Shown here: in pieces, positions 47,209 through 56,334 of the stretch
Layout: the number at the start of each line of letters is the position of its first letter
Position numbering within the stretch: the stretch's first letter is position 1
Source: Cryobacterium shii
GTDB taxonomy: Bacteria; Actinomycetota; Actinomycetes; Actinomycetales; Microbacteriaceae
Reading direction: 5' to 3'
Length of the DNA: 64,000 bases
Assembly (NCBI RefSeq): GCF_004402595.1
Contig: NZ_SOFY01000074.1
Span: 30,769 to 94,768 of the forward strand
The notes under the pieces: generated by a model
Seen by the model: only the letters and a program-made list of their open reading frames with translations
What the model was told of the DNA's origin: nothing
The model's database searches: none
Made by a program: the position numbers and the translations under genes

Positions 47209-48918
47209 CTACGGCGTGGTGGGGGCCAGGCGCTGCGGCGCGTTCGGCGAACCGGCCAGCGGGAACCAGACCCGGAACGTCGCCCCGCCGCCGGGGGTGT
47301 CCACGACCTGCACCGTGCCGTTGTGGCTGGCCACGATGGAGGCGACGATGGCCAGACCGAGGCCGCTGCCGCCGGTCTCCCGGGCGCGAGACGTGTCGGC
47401 GCGCCAGAAACGCTGGAAGATCTTGTCCCGGATCTGTGGCGGGATTCCCTCGCCGTGATCGATGACGGCGATGGATGCCCGCTGGTTGCGACGGTCGACC
47501 GCCACCTCGAGTTCCACCGGACTGTCGGCGGGGCTGAAGCGGAGCGCATTTCCCATCAGATTCGTGATGACCTGCCGGATCTTGTTCTCCTCGGCCATCA
47601 CCACGGCCTGCACACTGACCGGGGCTGTTTCCGGAGCGGGCTCGGCCGGAGGGGTCGGGACATCCGTCTTGCGCGGTTTGCGCGTGCGCAGGCGGGCCAG
47701 GGTGGCGCCGGCGAACGAGACCGACCCCGCGGGCAGGGCGGTTTCCTCCGTTTTCGGGGCCGGCCCGGGGGTGGAAGGCACTTCGCCGGTGGAGTGCGCG
47801 AGGTCGATGGCCTGGCGGTCGGTCGTGTCGTCGAACTCGGCCGGGGCGGCACTGACGACGGTCACGGTGCGGCCGGGGGAGGAGGCCATGGCGTCCAGGG
47901 CGGCGTCACGGGCCAGCGGTATCAGGTCGACGGGGGCAAGCGCGAGCGGTTTGGTCTCATCCAGTCGGGCCAGTTCGAGCAGGTCCTCGACCAGGCCGCC
48001 CATTCGGATGGCCTCCTTCTCGATGCGTTCCATGGCCTGGGCGATCTCCTCAGGGGACTGCAGCGCCCCCATCCGATACAGCTCGGCGTAGCCGCGGACC
48101 GAAACTAGCGGGGTGCGCAATTCATGGCTGGCGTCGCCCACGAACCGGCGCATCTGGTCGATCGTGCGAGCACGGTCCTTGAACAGGCGGTCGATGCGGC
48201 TGAGCATGGTGTTCAGCGATCGGTTGAGCCGGCCGACCTCGGTGTTCGGGGTGGCGCCGCCGAGCCGCTGGCTGAAGTCCCCGTCGGCGATGGCCGCGGC
48301 CGTGCGTTCCACCTCGCGGAGGGGGGCGAAGGTGCTCGTGACCAGCAGACGGGTGAGCAGCGCGCCGACGAGCACGACGCCGAGTCCGAACCCCAGGAAA
48401 ATGGTGAGGTAGGTGGCCATGGTGTTCTCGGTGGGCTTCAGGGACACGGCCATGACCAGTGTTCCCAACGTCCCCTGCGGGGAGATCACCAGGGGAACCG
48501 CGACCGCCAGGAACTGGGTGTCGCCCGCCCCGTCCTTCAGGGTCATGGTCTTGCCGTCGAGCTCGATCACGGTCTGCAGATCCAGCGGTATCGAAATCTG
48601 TGGAAGCTCACGGGCGGGGCGCTCGCGCCAGGTGTGGTTCTTGAGGTTGCCGTGTTCGTCGTAGAGCGCGACGAAATAGTCGGAGGAGACGACGGCCGTG
48701 GTGCCCTGGCCGAGCGCGGCGGCCGAGTAGCTGTTCGACGCGGTCTGAGCATCCGCCTGCAGCTGGGCATCCACCTGCTGGATGACGTACTGGCGCAGCA
48801 TGGCCATGGTGCCGATGCCGGACACGAGCAGCCCCAGCGTCAGCATCAGAACCGTCACGCCGGTGATCTTCGACCGAAGGGAAACGCGGCTCCACCGCTC
48901 CATGAGTGACTGATGCAT
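47209..48918 (-). CDS. Sensor histidine kinase with interdomain insertion
   Basis: Membrane kinase of 569 residues: helices at about 20-45 and 168-192 flank an extracytoplasmic sensor (about 46-165). HAMP (190-245), HisKA with His265 (FVGDASHELRTPLVSVRG) and HATPase_c (from about 438; NLMGNALRFSPAD, GSGLGLAIVASIV) follow. Between HisKA and HATPase lies an extra Pro/Thr-rich stretch of about 75 residues (361-437), absent from typical kinases. It lies 31 bp downstream of its response regulator. The signal is unknown. Confidence 0.92.
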   Translation of the reverse strand: MHQSLMERWSRVSLRSKITGVTVLMLTLGLLVSGIGTMAMLRQYVIQQVDAQLQADAQTASNSYSAAALGQGTTAVVSSDYFVALYDEHGNLKNHTWRERPARELPQISIPLDLQTVIELDGKTMTLKDGAGDTQFLAVAVPLVISPQGTLGTLVMAVSLKPTENTMATYLTIFLGFGLGVVLVGALLTRLLVTSTFAPLREVERTAAAIADGDFSQRLGGATPNTEVGRLNRSLNTMLSRIDRLFKDRARTIDQMRRFVGDASHELRTPLVSVRGYAELYRMGALQSPEEIAQAMERIEKEAIRMGGLVEDLLELARLDETKPLALAPVDLIPLARDAALDAMASSPGRTVTVVSAAPAEFDDTTDRQAIDLAHSTGEVPSTPGPAPKTEETALPAGSVSFAGATLARLRTRKPRKTDVPTPPAEPAPETAPVSVQAVVMAEENKIRQVITNLMGNALRFSPADSPVELEVAVDRRNQRASIAVIDHGEGIPPQIRDKIFQRFWRADTSRARETGGSGLGLAIVASIVASHNGTVQVVDTPGGGATFRVWFPLAGSPNAPQRLAPTTP

Positions 48919-48949
48919 GAGGCCCTCAGTGTATGGGCGCAGCCTGTGA

Positions 48950-49642
48950 CTACGCCTTGGCCGCCTTGAGCATGTAGCCGAAACCGCGCTTGGTCTGGAT
49001 CAGGGGCTCGGTGGAGTGGGCGTCCACCTTGCGGCGGAGGTAGGAGATGTAGGACTCGACGATGCCGGCGTCGCCGTTGAAGTCGTACTCCCAGACGTGG
49101 TCCAGGATCTGAGCCTTGGACAGCACCCGGTTCGGATTCAGCATCAGGTAGCGCAGGAGCTTGAACTCGGTGGGGCTCAGCTCGATCGGCTCGTCACCGA
49201 CCAGCACCTCGTGGGTGTCCTGGTCCATCGTGAGCTCGCCGGCCCGGATGACAGCATCTTCGTCGGCGTGCATGGTGCGCCGGAGGATCGCCTTGATCCG
49301 GGCCACGATCTCGTCGAGGCTGAACGGCTTCGTGACGTAATCGTCCCCGCCGACCGTCAACCCGGTGATCTTGTCTTCGGTGTCGTCCTTGGCGGTGAGG
49401 AAGAGGATCGGGGCCGTGTAGCCGGCCGAGCGCAGGCGCTTGGTCACGCCGAACCCGTTCATGTCCGGCAGCATGACGTCGAGGATGATGAGGTCGGGCT
49501 CCTCCTCGAGGACGGCGGAGATCGCCTGGGCGCCGTTGCCGACGGCTCGCACGGCGAAGCCGGCGAAGCGCAAGCTGGTGGTGAGGAGATCCCGGATGTT
49601 GGGCTCGTCGTCGACAATAAGGATGCGGGGGCCATCAGTCAT
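48950..49642 (-). CDS. OmpR-family response regulator
   Basis: A 230-residue regulator with receiver residues DDE (11-13), Asp55 (LIILDVMLPD), TAKD and KPFS, and a winged helix (about 130-226; LSPTEFKLLRYLMLNPNRVL, GIVESYISYLRRKVD). It resembles the TcrX/TrcR-type regulators of actinobacteria; exact orthology is uncertain. First gene of a two-gene operon with the kinase and divergent from the ferredoxin reductase gene. Confidence 0.93.
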   Translation of the reverse strand: MTDGPRILIVDDEPNIRDLLTTSLRFAGFAVRAVGNGAQAISAVLEEEPDLIILDVMLPDMNGFGVTKRLRSAGYTAPILFLTAKDDTEDKITGLTVGGDDYVTKPFSLDEIVARIKAILRRTMHADEDAVIRAGELTMDQDTHEVLVGDEPIELSPTEFKLLRYLMLNPNRVLSKAQILDHVWEYDFNGDAGIVESYISYLRRKVDAHSTEPLIQTKRGFGYMLKAAKA

Positions 49643-49751
49643 GCTCCCAGTATCTGCGCGTTAGCTGGAAGCATGCTGTGAGCACCCGGTATGCCCTTGT
49701 GCTGGGTATATTGGGTGGTAAATCGCGCACCTTCGACGTTGGGAGATCGGT

Positions 49752-51005
49752 ATGCGCACTCCGACTTTCGTAGTTGTCGGGGCCGGCCTCGCTGGCGCAC
49801 GGGCGGCGGAGACCTTCCGATCGGAGGGGTTCACCGGCCGGATCGTGCTGGTCGCGGGCGAGAACGAGTACCCGTACATCAGACCGCCGTTGTCCAAGGG
49901 GTTCCTGACCGGCGCCGAGGAACGGCACGCGATCTACGTCCACCCGGCCGAGTGGTACAACGAGCGGGAGATCGAGGTCAAACGGGGGTGTCAGGCCCGG
50001 GCCATCGCCCTGGACACCCACGAGCTGGCGCTGCCGGACCGGGAGTCGCTGCGGTATGACAAGTTGCTGCTCGCCACGGGCGCCTCTGCCCGGCCCTTTC
50101 CCGGGGCGGGCGCTGATCTGGCCGGGGTGTTCCGGTTGCGAACGGCCCGGGACTCCGAGACGCTTCGCACCGAGCTGGCGCGGGGCGACCGCCACGTGGT
50201 GATCGTCGGGGCCGGCTGGATCGGGCTGGAAGTCGCCTCCGCCGCGCGCGGCTACGGGAACGCCGTGACGGTTCTCGGGCGCGAGACGGTGCCCCTGAAC
50301 ACCGCCATCGGCGACCAGGCGGGCGCCGTGTTCGCGCAATTGCACCGCGAGAACGGCGTGGAACTGCGGATGGAAACGCTGGTCGCGCGGCTGACCGGCG
50401 AGAACGGGGTGGTCACGGGAGTCGCGCTGGCCGGGGGCGAGGTGGTCCCCGCCGATGTGGTCGTGGTCGGGATCGGAGCCGTGCCGAACACGGAGCTGGC
50501 GGTGAGCGCGGGGCTGGCGGTGGACAACGGGATCGTCGTCGACGCGGCGTTCCGGTCGATCGACCCGGATGTCTACGCGGTCGGCGACGTCGCCAGCGTG
50601 TTCCACCCCGTGCTCCGGCAGCACCTCAGGGTTGAACACTGGGACAATGCGGAGCGCGCCGGCGCCGCTGCCGGCCGGTCCATGCTCGATCAGGCGGTCA
50701 GCTACGACCAGATTCCGTACTTCTATACCGACCAGTTCGACCTGGGGATGGAATACTCGGGATACGGCCCGCTGGCGCGGGACGCGGTGGTCGTGTTCCG
50801 CGGCGACCGGGCGGCCCGGAAGTTCATCGCCTTCTGGGTGGCCGAGGGCTTGGTCGTCGCCGGGATGAACGTGAACGTGTGGGACGTCAACGAGACCGTG
50901 CAACGATTCATCAGTTTGAGGGTGCGGGTCGACCCGGCCCGGCTTGCGGATGAAAGAGTTGCACTCGACGACCTGCTCGTCGGAGCATCGGAATGGAGGA
51001 CCTGA
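49752..51005 (+). CDS. FAD-dependent ferredoxin/pyridine nucleotide-disulfide-type reductase
   Basis: NAD(P)H:acceptor flavoprotein of 417 residues like BphA4/ferredoxin reductase. The FAD-binding GAGLAG (10-15), NAD(P)-binding VVIVGAGWIGLEVAS, and DVYAVGDVASVFHP motif are present, with a reductase C-terminal domain after about 325. There is no CxxxxC redox disulfide. It is followed after one base by a FolP2-like gene and then a RibD-like gene, suggesting a shared operon. The electron acceptor is unknown. Confidence 0.88.
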   Translation: MRTPTFVVVGAGLAGARAAETFRSEGFTGRIVLVAGENEYPYIRPPLSKGFLTGAEERHAIYVHPAEWYNEREIEVKRGCQARAIALDTHELALPDRESLRYDKLLLATGASARPFPGAGADLAGVFRLRTARDSETLRTELARGDRHVVIVGAGWIGLEVASAARGYGNAVTVLGRETVPLNTAIGDQAGAVFAQLHRENGVELRMETLVARLTGENGVVTGVALAGGEVVPADVVVVGIGAVPNTELAVSAGLAVDNGIVVDAAFRSIDPDVYAVGDVASVFHPVLRQHLRVEHWDNAERAGAAAGRSMLDQAVSYDQIPYFYTDQFDLGMEYSGYGPLARDAVVVFRGDRAARKFIAFWVAEGLVVAGMNVNVWDVNETVQRFISLRVRVDPARLADERVALDDLLVGASEWRT

Positions 51006-51006
51006 C

Positions 51007-51915
51007 GTGGACAACGCCAACACCCGACTGGCGCCGCTGCGTCCGGAGGTGATCCATCCTCGCCGACTGATCGGCGGCCGAGTGTTCGATTTCTCCCGCG
51101 AGGTGGTCGTGATGGCCATCGTCAACCGCACGCCCGACTCGTTCTACGACCGCGGCGCGACATTCGCGCTCGACCAGGCCGTGCAGGCCGCCCGGCAGGC
51201 GATCGACGATGGAGCCGACTGGGTGGACATCGGCGGGGTGAAATTCGCGCCGGGTCCAATGATCCCGGTTCAGGAGGAGATCGATCGGGTCGTCCCCGTG
51301 GTCGAGGCGCTGCGCGGCTTCGGGGTCGTCATCTCGGTCGACACTTTCCATCCCGCGGTGGCCCGCGCCGCATTGGCGGCCGGTGCGCACGTGATCAACG
51401 ACACCACGGGCGTGCACGACCCGGCCATGGCCGATGTGGTCGCGGACAGCGACGCGACGCTCGTGATCACCCACAGCCTCGCCCCGCCGCGCACCCCCTG
51501 GCCGATGCCCACCTACGGCGACGTCGTCGAGGAGGTCGCGGCCTTCCTGCGCGAACGGGTCGAACTCGCTCTCAGCCGGGGCGTGCCCGCCGATCGGATC
51601 GTCGTCGACCCCGGTCACGACCTGAACAAGAACACCTACCACTCGCTCGAACTCACCCGGCGGCTCGGCGAAATCGCCGCGCTCGGGTATCCGACCCTGG
51701 TGGCGGTGTCGAACAAGGACTTCATCGGGGAGACGCTCGACCGGGAGCGGGGAGCGCGGGTGGAAGGTTCGCTCGCAGCCGCCGTCTACTGCATCCTGCA
51801 GGGTGCCCGGATCGTGCGGATGCACAACGTCACCGCGGCCGTCGATGCCGTGCGGATGACCGAGACGATCATGGGCTTCCGCGAACCCGCCTCCGTGCGC
51901 CACAACCTGGTCTGA
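51007..51915 (+). CDS. folP2: Dihydropteroate synthase-like protein (FolP2 type)
   Basis: TIM-barrel protein of the DHPS family, 302 residues. It carries variant motifs: NRTPDSFYDRG instead of NVTPDSFSDGG, and DIGGVKFAPG instead of DxGGESTRPG. These changes hit the pterin/pABA loops and are those of mycobacterial FolP2, which as I recall lacks DHPS activity. The rest of the barrel is intact (SVDTFHPAVARAAL, VINDTTG, DPGHDLNKNT). GTG start with GGAGG 7 nt upstream. A canonical folP is expected elsewhere. The reaction catalysed is unknown. Confidence 0.85.
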   Translation: MDNANTRLAPLRPEVIHPRRLIGGRVFDFSREVVVMAIVNRTPDSFYDRGATFALDQAVQAARQAIDDGADWVDIGGVKFAPGPMIPVQEEIDRVVPVVEALRGFGVVISVDTFHPAVARAALAAGAHVINDTTGVHDPAMADVVADSDATLVITHSLAPPRTPWPMPTYGDVVEEVAAFLRERVELALSRGVPADRIVVDPGHDLNKNTYHSLELTRRLGEIAALGYPTLVAVSNKDFIGETLDRERGARVEGSLAAAVYCILQGARIVRMHNVTAAVDAVRMTETIMGFREPASVRHNLV

Positions 51916-51918
51916 CCG

Positions 51919-52650
51919 ATGCTGGCGCAGGGCGACCTCATCACGCGGTACGCGGTGGCCGATCGCACGGTTCCGAGGCTGCGGGTGAATTTCATCTCCA
52001 GCCTCGACGGGGCCGCCACGCACGACGGCCTGAGCGGTGGGCTGAACAATGACGACGACAAACTCGTCTTCGATACGCTGCGTCTGCTCTCCGACGTGAT
52101 CGTCGTCGGAGCGGGCACGGTGCGGGGCGAGGGGTACGGCGGCATCCGTCTGGACCCCGCGGATGCCGCGTGGCGCACCGCGCGAGGGCTTCCGGCGCAG
52201 CTGCCGGTCGCGATCGTGTCGTCGCGGCTGGACATCGACCCCGGGCATGCCGTGTTCACCGAGGCGCTGGTGCGGCCACTCGTCGTGACGCACGCGGCAT
52301 CCTCGGCCAAGCGTCGCCGGGACCTCGCGGAGGTCGCCGACATCCTGATCTGCGGCGAGGACGCCGTCGACCCGCGACGGATGGTCGACGCCCTCGCCGC
52401 CCGGGGCCTGAGCCAGGTGCTCTGCGAGGGCGGGCCGCACCTGTTCGGCGCCCTGATCGAGGCGGACTGCGTCGACGAGCTGTGCCTGACGATCAGCCCC
52501 GTGCTCGAGGCCGGCGGCGCGGGCCGGATCGCCCGGAGCGGCACGGCCGCCACCCGGCGGATGGCGTTGCTGCAGGTGCTCACCGCGGGCGATATGCTCT
52601 TCCTGCGCTATGGCCGCCGCGAGGAGTCCGAGGAGGCCGAGGAGACCTGA
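51919..52650 (+). CDS. RibD C-terminal-domain (DHFR-fold) reductase
   Basis: A 243-residue protein consisting only of the RibD_C/DHFR-like reductase fold: VNFISSLDGAATHDG, VIVVGAGTVRGEGYGG (dinucleotide loop) and EGGPHLFGALIEADCVDELC. The deaminase half of RibD is missing. Relatives reduce pyrimidine intermediates of riboflavin synthesis; one M. tuberculosis relative (Rv2671, from memory) can act as a dihydrofolate reductase. It follows the FolP2-like gene by 3 bp. Family B palindrome 2 begins 5 bp after its stop. Confidence 0.87.
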   Translation: MLAQGDLITRYAVADRTVPRLRVNFISSLDGAATHDGLSGGLNNDDDKLVFDTLRLLSDVIVVGAGTVRGEGYGGIRLDPADAAWRTARGLPAQLPVAIVSSRLDIDPGHAVFTEALVRPLVVTHAASSAKRRRDLAEVADILICGEDAVDPRRMVDALAARGLSQVLCEGGPHLFGALIEADCVDELCLTISPVLEAGGAGRIARSGTAATRRMALLQVLTAGDMLFLRYGRREESEEAEET

Positions 52651-52655
52651 CGACT

Positions 52656-52720
52656 CCGCCGAACCGTGAGTTGCGCCCCCATTCCGGCCGGGAAACGGGG
52701 CCGAACTCACGGCTCGGCGG
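52656..52720. repeat. Intergenic palindrome, family B, copy 2
   Basis: Arms around CCGCCGAACCGTGAGTTGCG (from 52656) and the reverse complement of CCGCCGAGCCGTGAGTTCGG (to 52720). It matches copy 1 in its outer ~17 bp while the loop sequence differs. It lies between the convergent RibD-like and XPB helicase genes. Confidence 0.9.
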
Positions 52721-52737
52721 CGAGGCGGAGGGACGGG

Positions 52738-54393
52738 TCAGGCGGTGACGGTCTGCGCGTCGAGGTTCTGCGAGTCGAGGATCGTGTAGCTGTAACCCTG
52801 CTCGGCCAGGAAGCGCTGGCGGTTCTGGGCGAAGTCCTGGTCGACCGTGTCGCGGGCGACCAGGGTGTAGAAGTTCGCGGAGAGGCCGGATTCCTTCGGG
52901 CGGAGCAGGCGTCCGAGGCGCTGCGCCTCTTCCTGGCGTGAGCCGAAGGAACCGGAGACCTGGATGGCCACGGTCGCCTCGGGCAGGTCGACCGAAAAGT
53001 TAGCGACCTTGGAGACCACGAGCAGGTTCTCCTCGCCGACCCGGAAGGCCTGGTACAGGCGCTCACGCTCGTCGACGGGGGTCGCGCCGGTGAGCTTGGG
53101 CGCGTTCAGGGCCTCGGCGAGCTCGTCGATCTGGTCCAGGTACTGGCCGATGACCAGGATGCGTTCGCCCGGGTGCTTGGCGACCAGCCGCTTGACCACG
53201 TCCAGCTTGGCCGGCGCGGTGGCGGCCATCCGGTACCGCTCGTCGTCGGCGGCCGCCGCATAGCTCAACCGTTCGGACTGGGGCAGGTCGATCCGCACCT
53301 CGTAGCAGGAGGCGGGGGAGATGAAGCCCTGGGCTTCGATTTCCTTCCACGGGGCGTCGAATCGCTTGGGCCCGATCAGGCTGAACACGTCGCCCTCGCG
53401 GCCGTCCTCACGAACGAGGGTGGCCGTCAGGCCGAGGCGGCGGCGCGCCTGCAGCTCGGCGGTGAGCTTGAACACCGGGGCGGGCAGAAGATGCACCTCG
53501 TCGTAGACCACGAGTCCCCAGTCCATCGCGTCGAGCAGCTCGAGGTGGGCGTACTCACCCTTCCGCTTGGCGGTGAGGATCTGGTAGGTCGCGATCGTGA
53601 CGGGCTTGACCTCCTTGACCTGGCCGGAGTACTCGCCGATCTCGTCGGCCGTCAGGGTGGTGCGCTTGAGCAGCTCGTCGCGCCACTGCCTGGCCGAGAC
53701 GGTGTTCGTGACGAGGATGAGCGTGTTGGTCTTCGCGGTGGCCATGGCCCCGGCTCCGACCAGGGTTTTCCCGGCGCCGCAGGGCAGCACGACGACGCCG
53801 GAGCCGCCGTCGAAGAAGCTGGCGACGGCCTTGTTCTGGTAGTCGCGCAGCGCCCAGCCGTTTTCGAGCAGGGCGATCGGATGCGGCGTGCCGGGCGTGT
53901 ACCCGGCGAGGTCCTCGGCCGGCCAGCCCAGTTTGACCAGCTCCTGCTTGAGCTGCCCGCGGGCCCACGCCTCGACCAGGAACGAGTCGGGGGAGGGGCG
54001 CCCGATCAGCAGGGGCGCGATGCGCTTGGCGCCGGCCACCTCGGTGAGCACGGCTTCGTCGTTGCTCTGCAGGATGAGCCGGCCCTCGGCGTCGCGCTCG
54101 ATCACGAGACGTCCGTACCGGCCGACGGTCTCCGTGATGTCCACGCTGACGGTCTGCGGGATGGCGAACTTGGAGTACTTCTCGAGCGTGGCCAGCATGT
54201 CGGAGGCGTCATGCCCGGCGGCCCGCGCATTCCACAGCCCGAGCCGGGTGATCCGGTAGGTGTGGATGTGCTCGGGAGCGCGCTCCAGCTCGGCGAATAC
54301 GGCCAGATCATGGCGCGCATCCTCGGCGAAAGGGTGCGCCACTTCGAGCAAAACCGTGCGGTCACTTTGGACGATCAGAGGGCCATCAGACAT
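52738..54393 (-). CDS. XPB-type DNA repair helicase
   Basis: Superfamily 2 helicase of 551 residues. An N-terminal XPB-specific domain (about 1-175) precedes the helicase core with Walker A LPCGAGKTL (about 203-211), DEVH box (298-301) and motif VI in EEAQRLGRLLRPK; the LSANFYTLVARDTVDQ segment follows. Bacterial XPB proteins unwind 3' to 5' and probably act in DNA repair. The ATG at 54393 (MSDGPLIVQS) is the family start; a 145-residue longer ORF is reading-frame shadow. It follows the helicase-associated gene by 43 bp in the same direction. Confidence 0.94.
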   Translation of the reverse strand: MSDGPLIVQSDRTVLLEVAHPFAEDARHDLAVFAELERAPEHIHTYRITRLGLWNARAAGHDASDMLATLEKYSKFAIPQTVSVDITETVGRYGRLVIERDAEGRLILQSNDEAVLTEVAGAKRIAPLLIGRPSPDSFLVEAWARGQLKQELVKLGWPAEDLAGYTPGTPHPIALLENGWALRDYQNKAVASFFDGGSGVVVLPCGAGKTLVGAGAMATAKTNTLILVTNTVSARQWRDELLKRTTLTADEIGEYSGQVKEVKPVTIATYQILTAKRKGEYAHLELLDAMDWGLVVYDEVHLLPAPVFKLTAELQARRRLGLTATLVREDGREGDVFSLIGPKRFDAPWKEIEAQGFISPASCYEVRIDLPQSERLSYAAAADDERYRMAATAPAKLDVVKRLVAKHPGERILVIGQYLDQIDELAEALNAPKLTGATPVDERERLYQAFRVGEENLLVVSKVANFSVDLPEATVAIQVSGSFGSRQEEAQRLGRLLRPKESGLSANFYTLVARDTVDQDFAQNRQRFLAEQGYSYTILDSQNLDAQTVTA

Positions 54394-54436
54394 AGCCGTC
54401 AATCCTACGCCCGCTCGGCCCCGCGGCTTGCACCCT

Positions 54437-56332
54437 TTACGGGGCCGGCGTGATGCTGATGATGCTGGACAAGGGAAGGGTGCGCTCGATGTCGGCGCGA
54501 CGGTCCCGGGCGCGGAAGCGTCCGCCGCCCACGCTCGCCGGCTCCAGCAGGTAGTCGACCACGACGCCGCCGGGCATGGCGATGCTGACGACGACGGTCT
54601 GCTTCGACTTGATCGCGGCGTCGAGCTGCCGGGCGAGCCAGGCATCCGCAGCCTGGCCCTCACCGCCGTCGGCGGCCCGCAGCTTCTCGACCAGCGCGAT
54701 CGTGGGATCCGTATTGGGGACCGGCACGATCCGGGCCAGCTGGTGACGGCGCAGGTGCACGATCTCGTGTGTGGCGTCTTCGGCGGCGACGGGATAACGC
54801 GCGTCGGTGAGCGCCCAGAAGACCACATCCGAGGCGAACCGGCTGGTCAACCGCGTCTCGGCGGCGGGGACGAGCCCCAGGGATGCCAGGGTCTGGTCGA
54901 CCGCGATGGTGCCGAGCAGCGCGGTGTCGTCCGAGACCACATAGCTCAGGAACGGCGCCTCGTCCGGGCGGGCGGCCCCGACCCTGACCCGGCCGTACCG
55001 GGCGGCCGATTCACGGATCAGGTAGTCCACGGGTTGCGGGATGCCGGTCAGCGAGACGGCGCGCAGGAACTCCAGCAGCGATTCGGCGGTCTCCCCGGCC
55101 GCGAGGGCGCGGTTGACGGAGTTCGCGGTGATGCGGTAGCTGAGGGCAAGCTCCCGGCTTTCCACGTCGGCGAGGCCACGGAGCCGGGTGTCGATCGAGG
55201 GGGCGAGCGGCCCGGGGGACACGATCGACAAGTCGTGCTGCAGGTAGACGGCGCCGCCGGTGGCTGGCAGGGAAGCCGCCATCGTCAGGGTGGCCGCCTC
55301 CAGGTCTCCCGCGAGCACCTGGGCTCCGGCCGGGCTCGTGGTCTGGTTGGCCGTGATGCCGAGCAGTTCCGCGTCCTCGGCGAACTCGGTCACCCGGTCG
55401 TCCATCCACTGGCCGCCGGCCGGGTAGAGCCAGACCACGAAGCCGCGCAGGACGTCGCCCCAGGAGACGCCGGGGCGGTGGGCGAGGATGCCGCGCACAT
55501 CCGCCGGCAGCGCGGCGTGCCAGGCGTCGGCGAGCACCGCCCAGCGGCGGGCGGTGCCCTCGAGCAGCCAGGCCTCGCCGGCCTCGGTCTCGTTCCAGTA
55601 GCCGTCGGAGTGCGCGATCAGTTCGGCCCGGGCCGCCGTGGCCACGAACGAGGGGACGGCCTCGAGCTCGACGCCCATCACCGCGGCGAGCCGCTTGGTG
55701 TCGGGCAAGCCGAGGCCGCCCCGGCTGAGTTCCCTGGCCGGTTCGCGGGCCAGCTCGGTGACGAGCTCGGCGACGGATGACACGGCGCCGAAGGCGCGCT
55801 CGGCGGCGAGGCGGTCGGTGAACCGGTCGGTGGTGGCGACGCCGGCCAGCGCGGCGGGCGCCGGGACGCCGGCCAGCTGCACGGCCGTCGGCAGCCCCAG
55901 CTCCGGCCAGGTGAGCAGCTGGTCGTGGACCGCGTCGTAGGGGCTGAACCGGTGACCGTCCAGGCGCGCGAGCATCAGCGCGTCGAGCTCGGCGGCGCGA
56001 GCCGCGACCTCCGTCACGGCGACGGGTGATCCGGACAGCGCCCCGAGCCGTTCGGCCAGCCGGGCCAGGGTCGGGGCGGTGCTCGGGGGTGCCGCGTCGG
56101 CATCCGTCGCCGCCGATTGGCCCTCGGTGGCCAGCTCGCCGGCCACCGTGAGCACGGAGAGCGTGGCCCGGTCGAGCCGGGTCAGCACGCGTTGGATCGC
56201 GTCCGGATCGAGCAGCGCCTCGGCGAGGTCGAAGAAGTCGCGGATGCCGACGGCTGAGACATTGCGGACGGCCAGAGTGCGGCGCAGCGTTGCGTCATCC
56301 AGTGCGCGAAGGCGTGAAGCGAGCGTGAGCAT
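54437..56332 (-). CDS. Helicase-associated (XPB/Ssl2-like) domain protein
   Basis: A 631-residue protein always found next to XPB in actinobacteria as far as I recall (Rv0862c-type). N-terminal winged-helix-like repeats (about 1-130; LRALDDATLRRTLAVRNVSA), a long helical middle, and a C-terminal domain resembling the XPB/Ssl2 N-terminal domain (about 340-560; GAVYLQHDLSIVSPGPLAPS) are recognisable. There is no helicase core. It probably partners XPB in DNA repair. Start firm: AAGGAG 5 nt upstream of 56332. Confidence 0.87.
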   Translation of the reverse strand: MLTLASRLRALDDATLRRTLAVRNVSAVGIRDFFDLAEALLDPDAIQRVLTRLDRATLSVLTVAGELATEGQSAATDADAAPPSTAPTLARLAERLGALSGSPVAVTEVAARAAELDALMLARLDGHRFSPYDAVHDQLLTWPELGLPTAVQLAGVPAPAALAGVATTDRFTDRLAAERAFGAVSSVAELVTELAREPARELSRGGLGLPDTKRLAAVMGVELEAVPSFVATAARAELIAHSDGYWNETEAGEAWLLEGTARRWAVLADAWHAALPADVRGILAHRPGVSWGDVLRGFVVWLYPAGGQWMDDRVTEFAEDAELLGITANQTTSPAGAQVLAGDLEAATLTMAASLPATGGAVYLQHDLSIVSPGPLAPSIDTRLRGLADVESRELALSYRITANSVNRALAAGETAESLLEFLRAVSLTGIPQPVDYLIRESAARYGRVRVGAARPDEAPFLSYVVSDDTALLGTIAVDQTLASLGLVPAAETRLTSRFASDVVFWALTDARYPVAAEDATHEIVHLRRHQLARIVPVPNTDPTIALVEKLRAADGGEGQAADAWLARQLDAAIKSKQTVVVSIAMPGGVVVDYLLEPASVGGGRFRARDRRADIERTLPLSSIISITPAP

Positions 56333-56334
56333 GG

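Noticed and set aside
48950..49642. Naming the second two-component pair MtrA/MtrB
   Set aside because: The kinase lacks MtrB-like spacing and has a large interdomain insertion, and no lpqB follows. A TcrX/TrcR-like label is safer.
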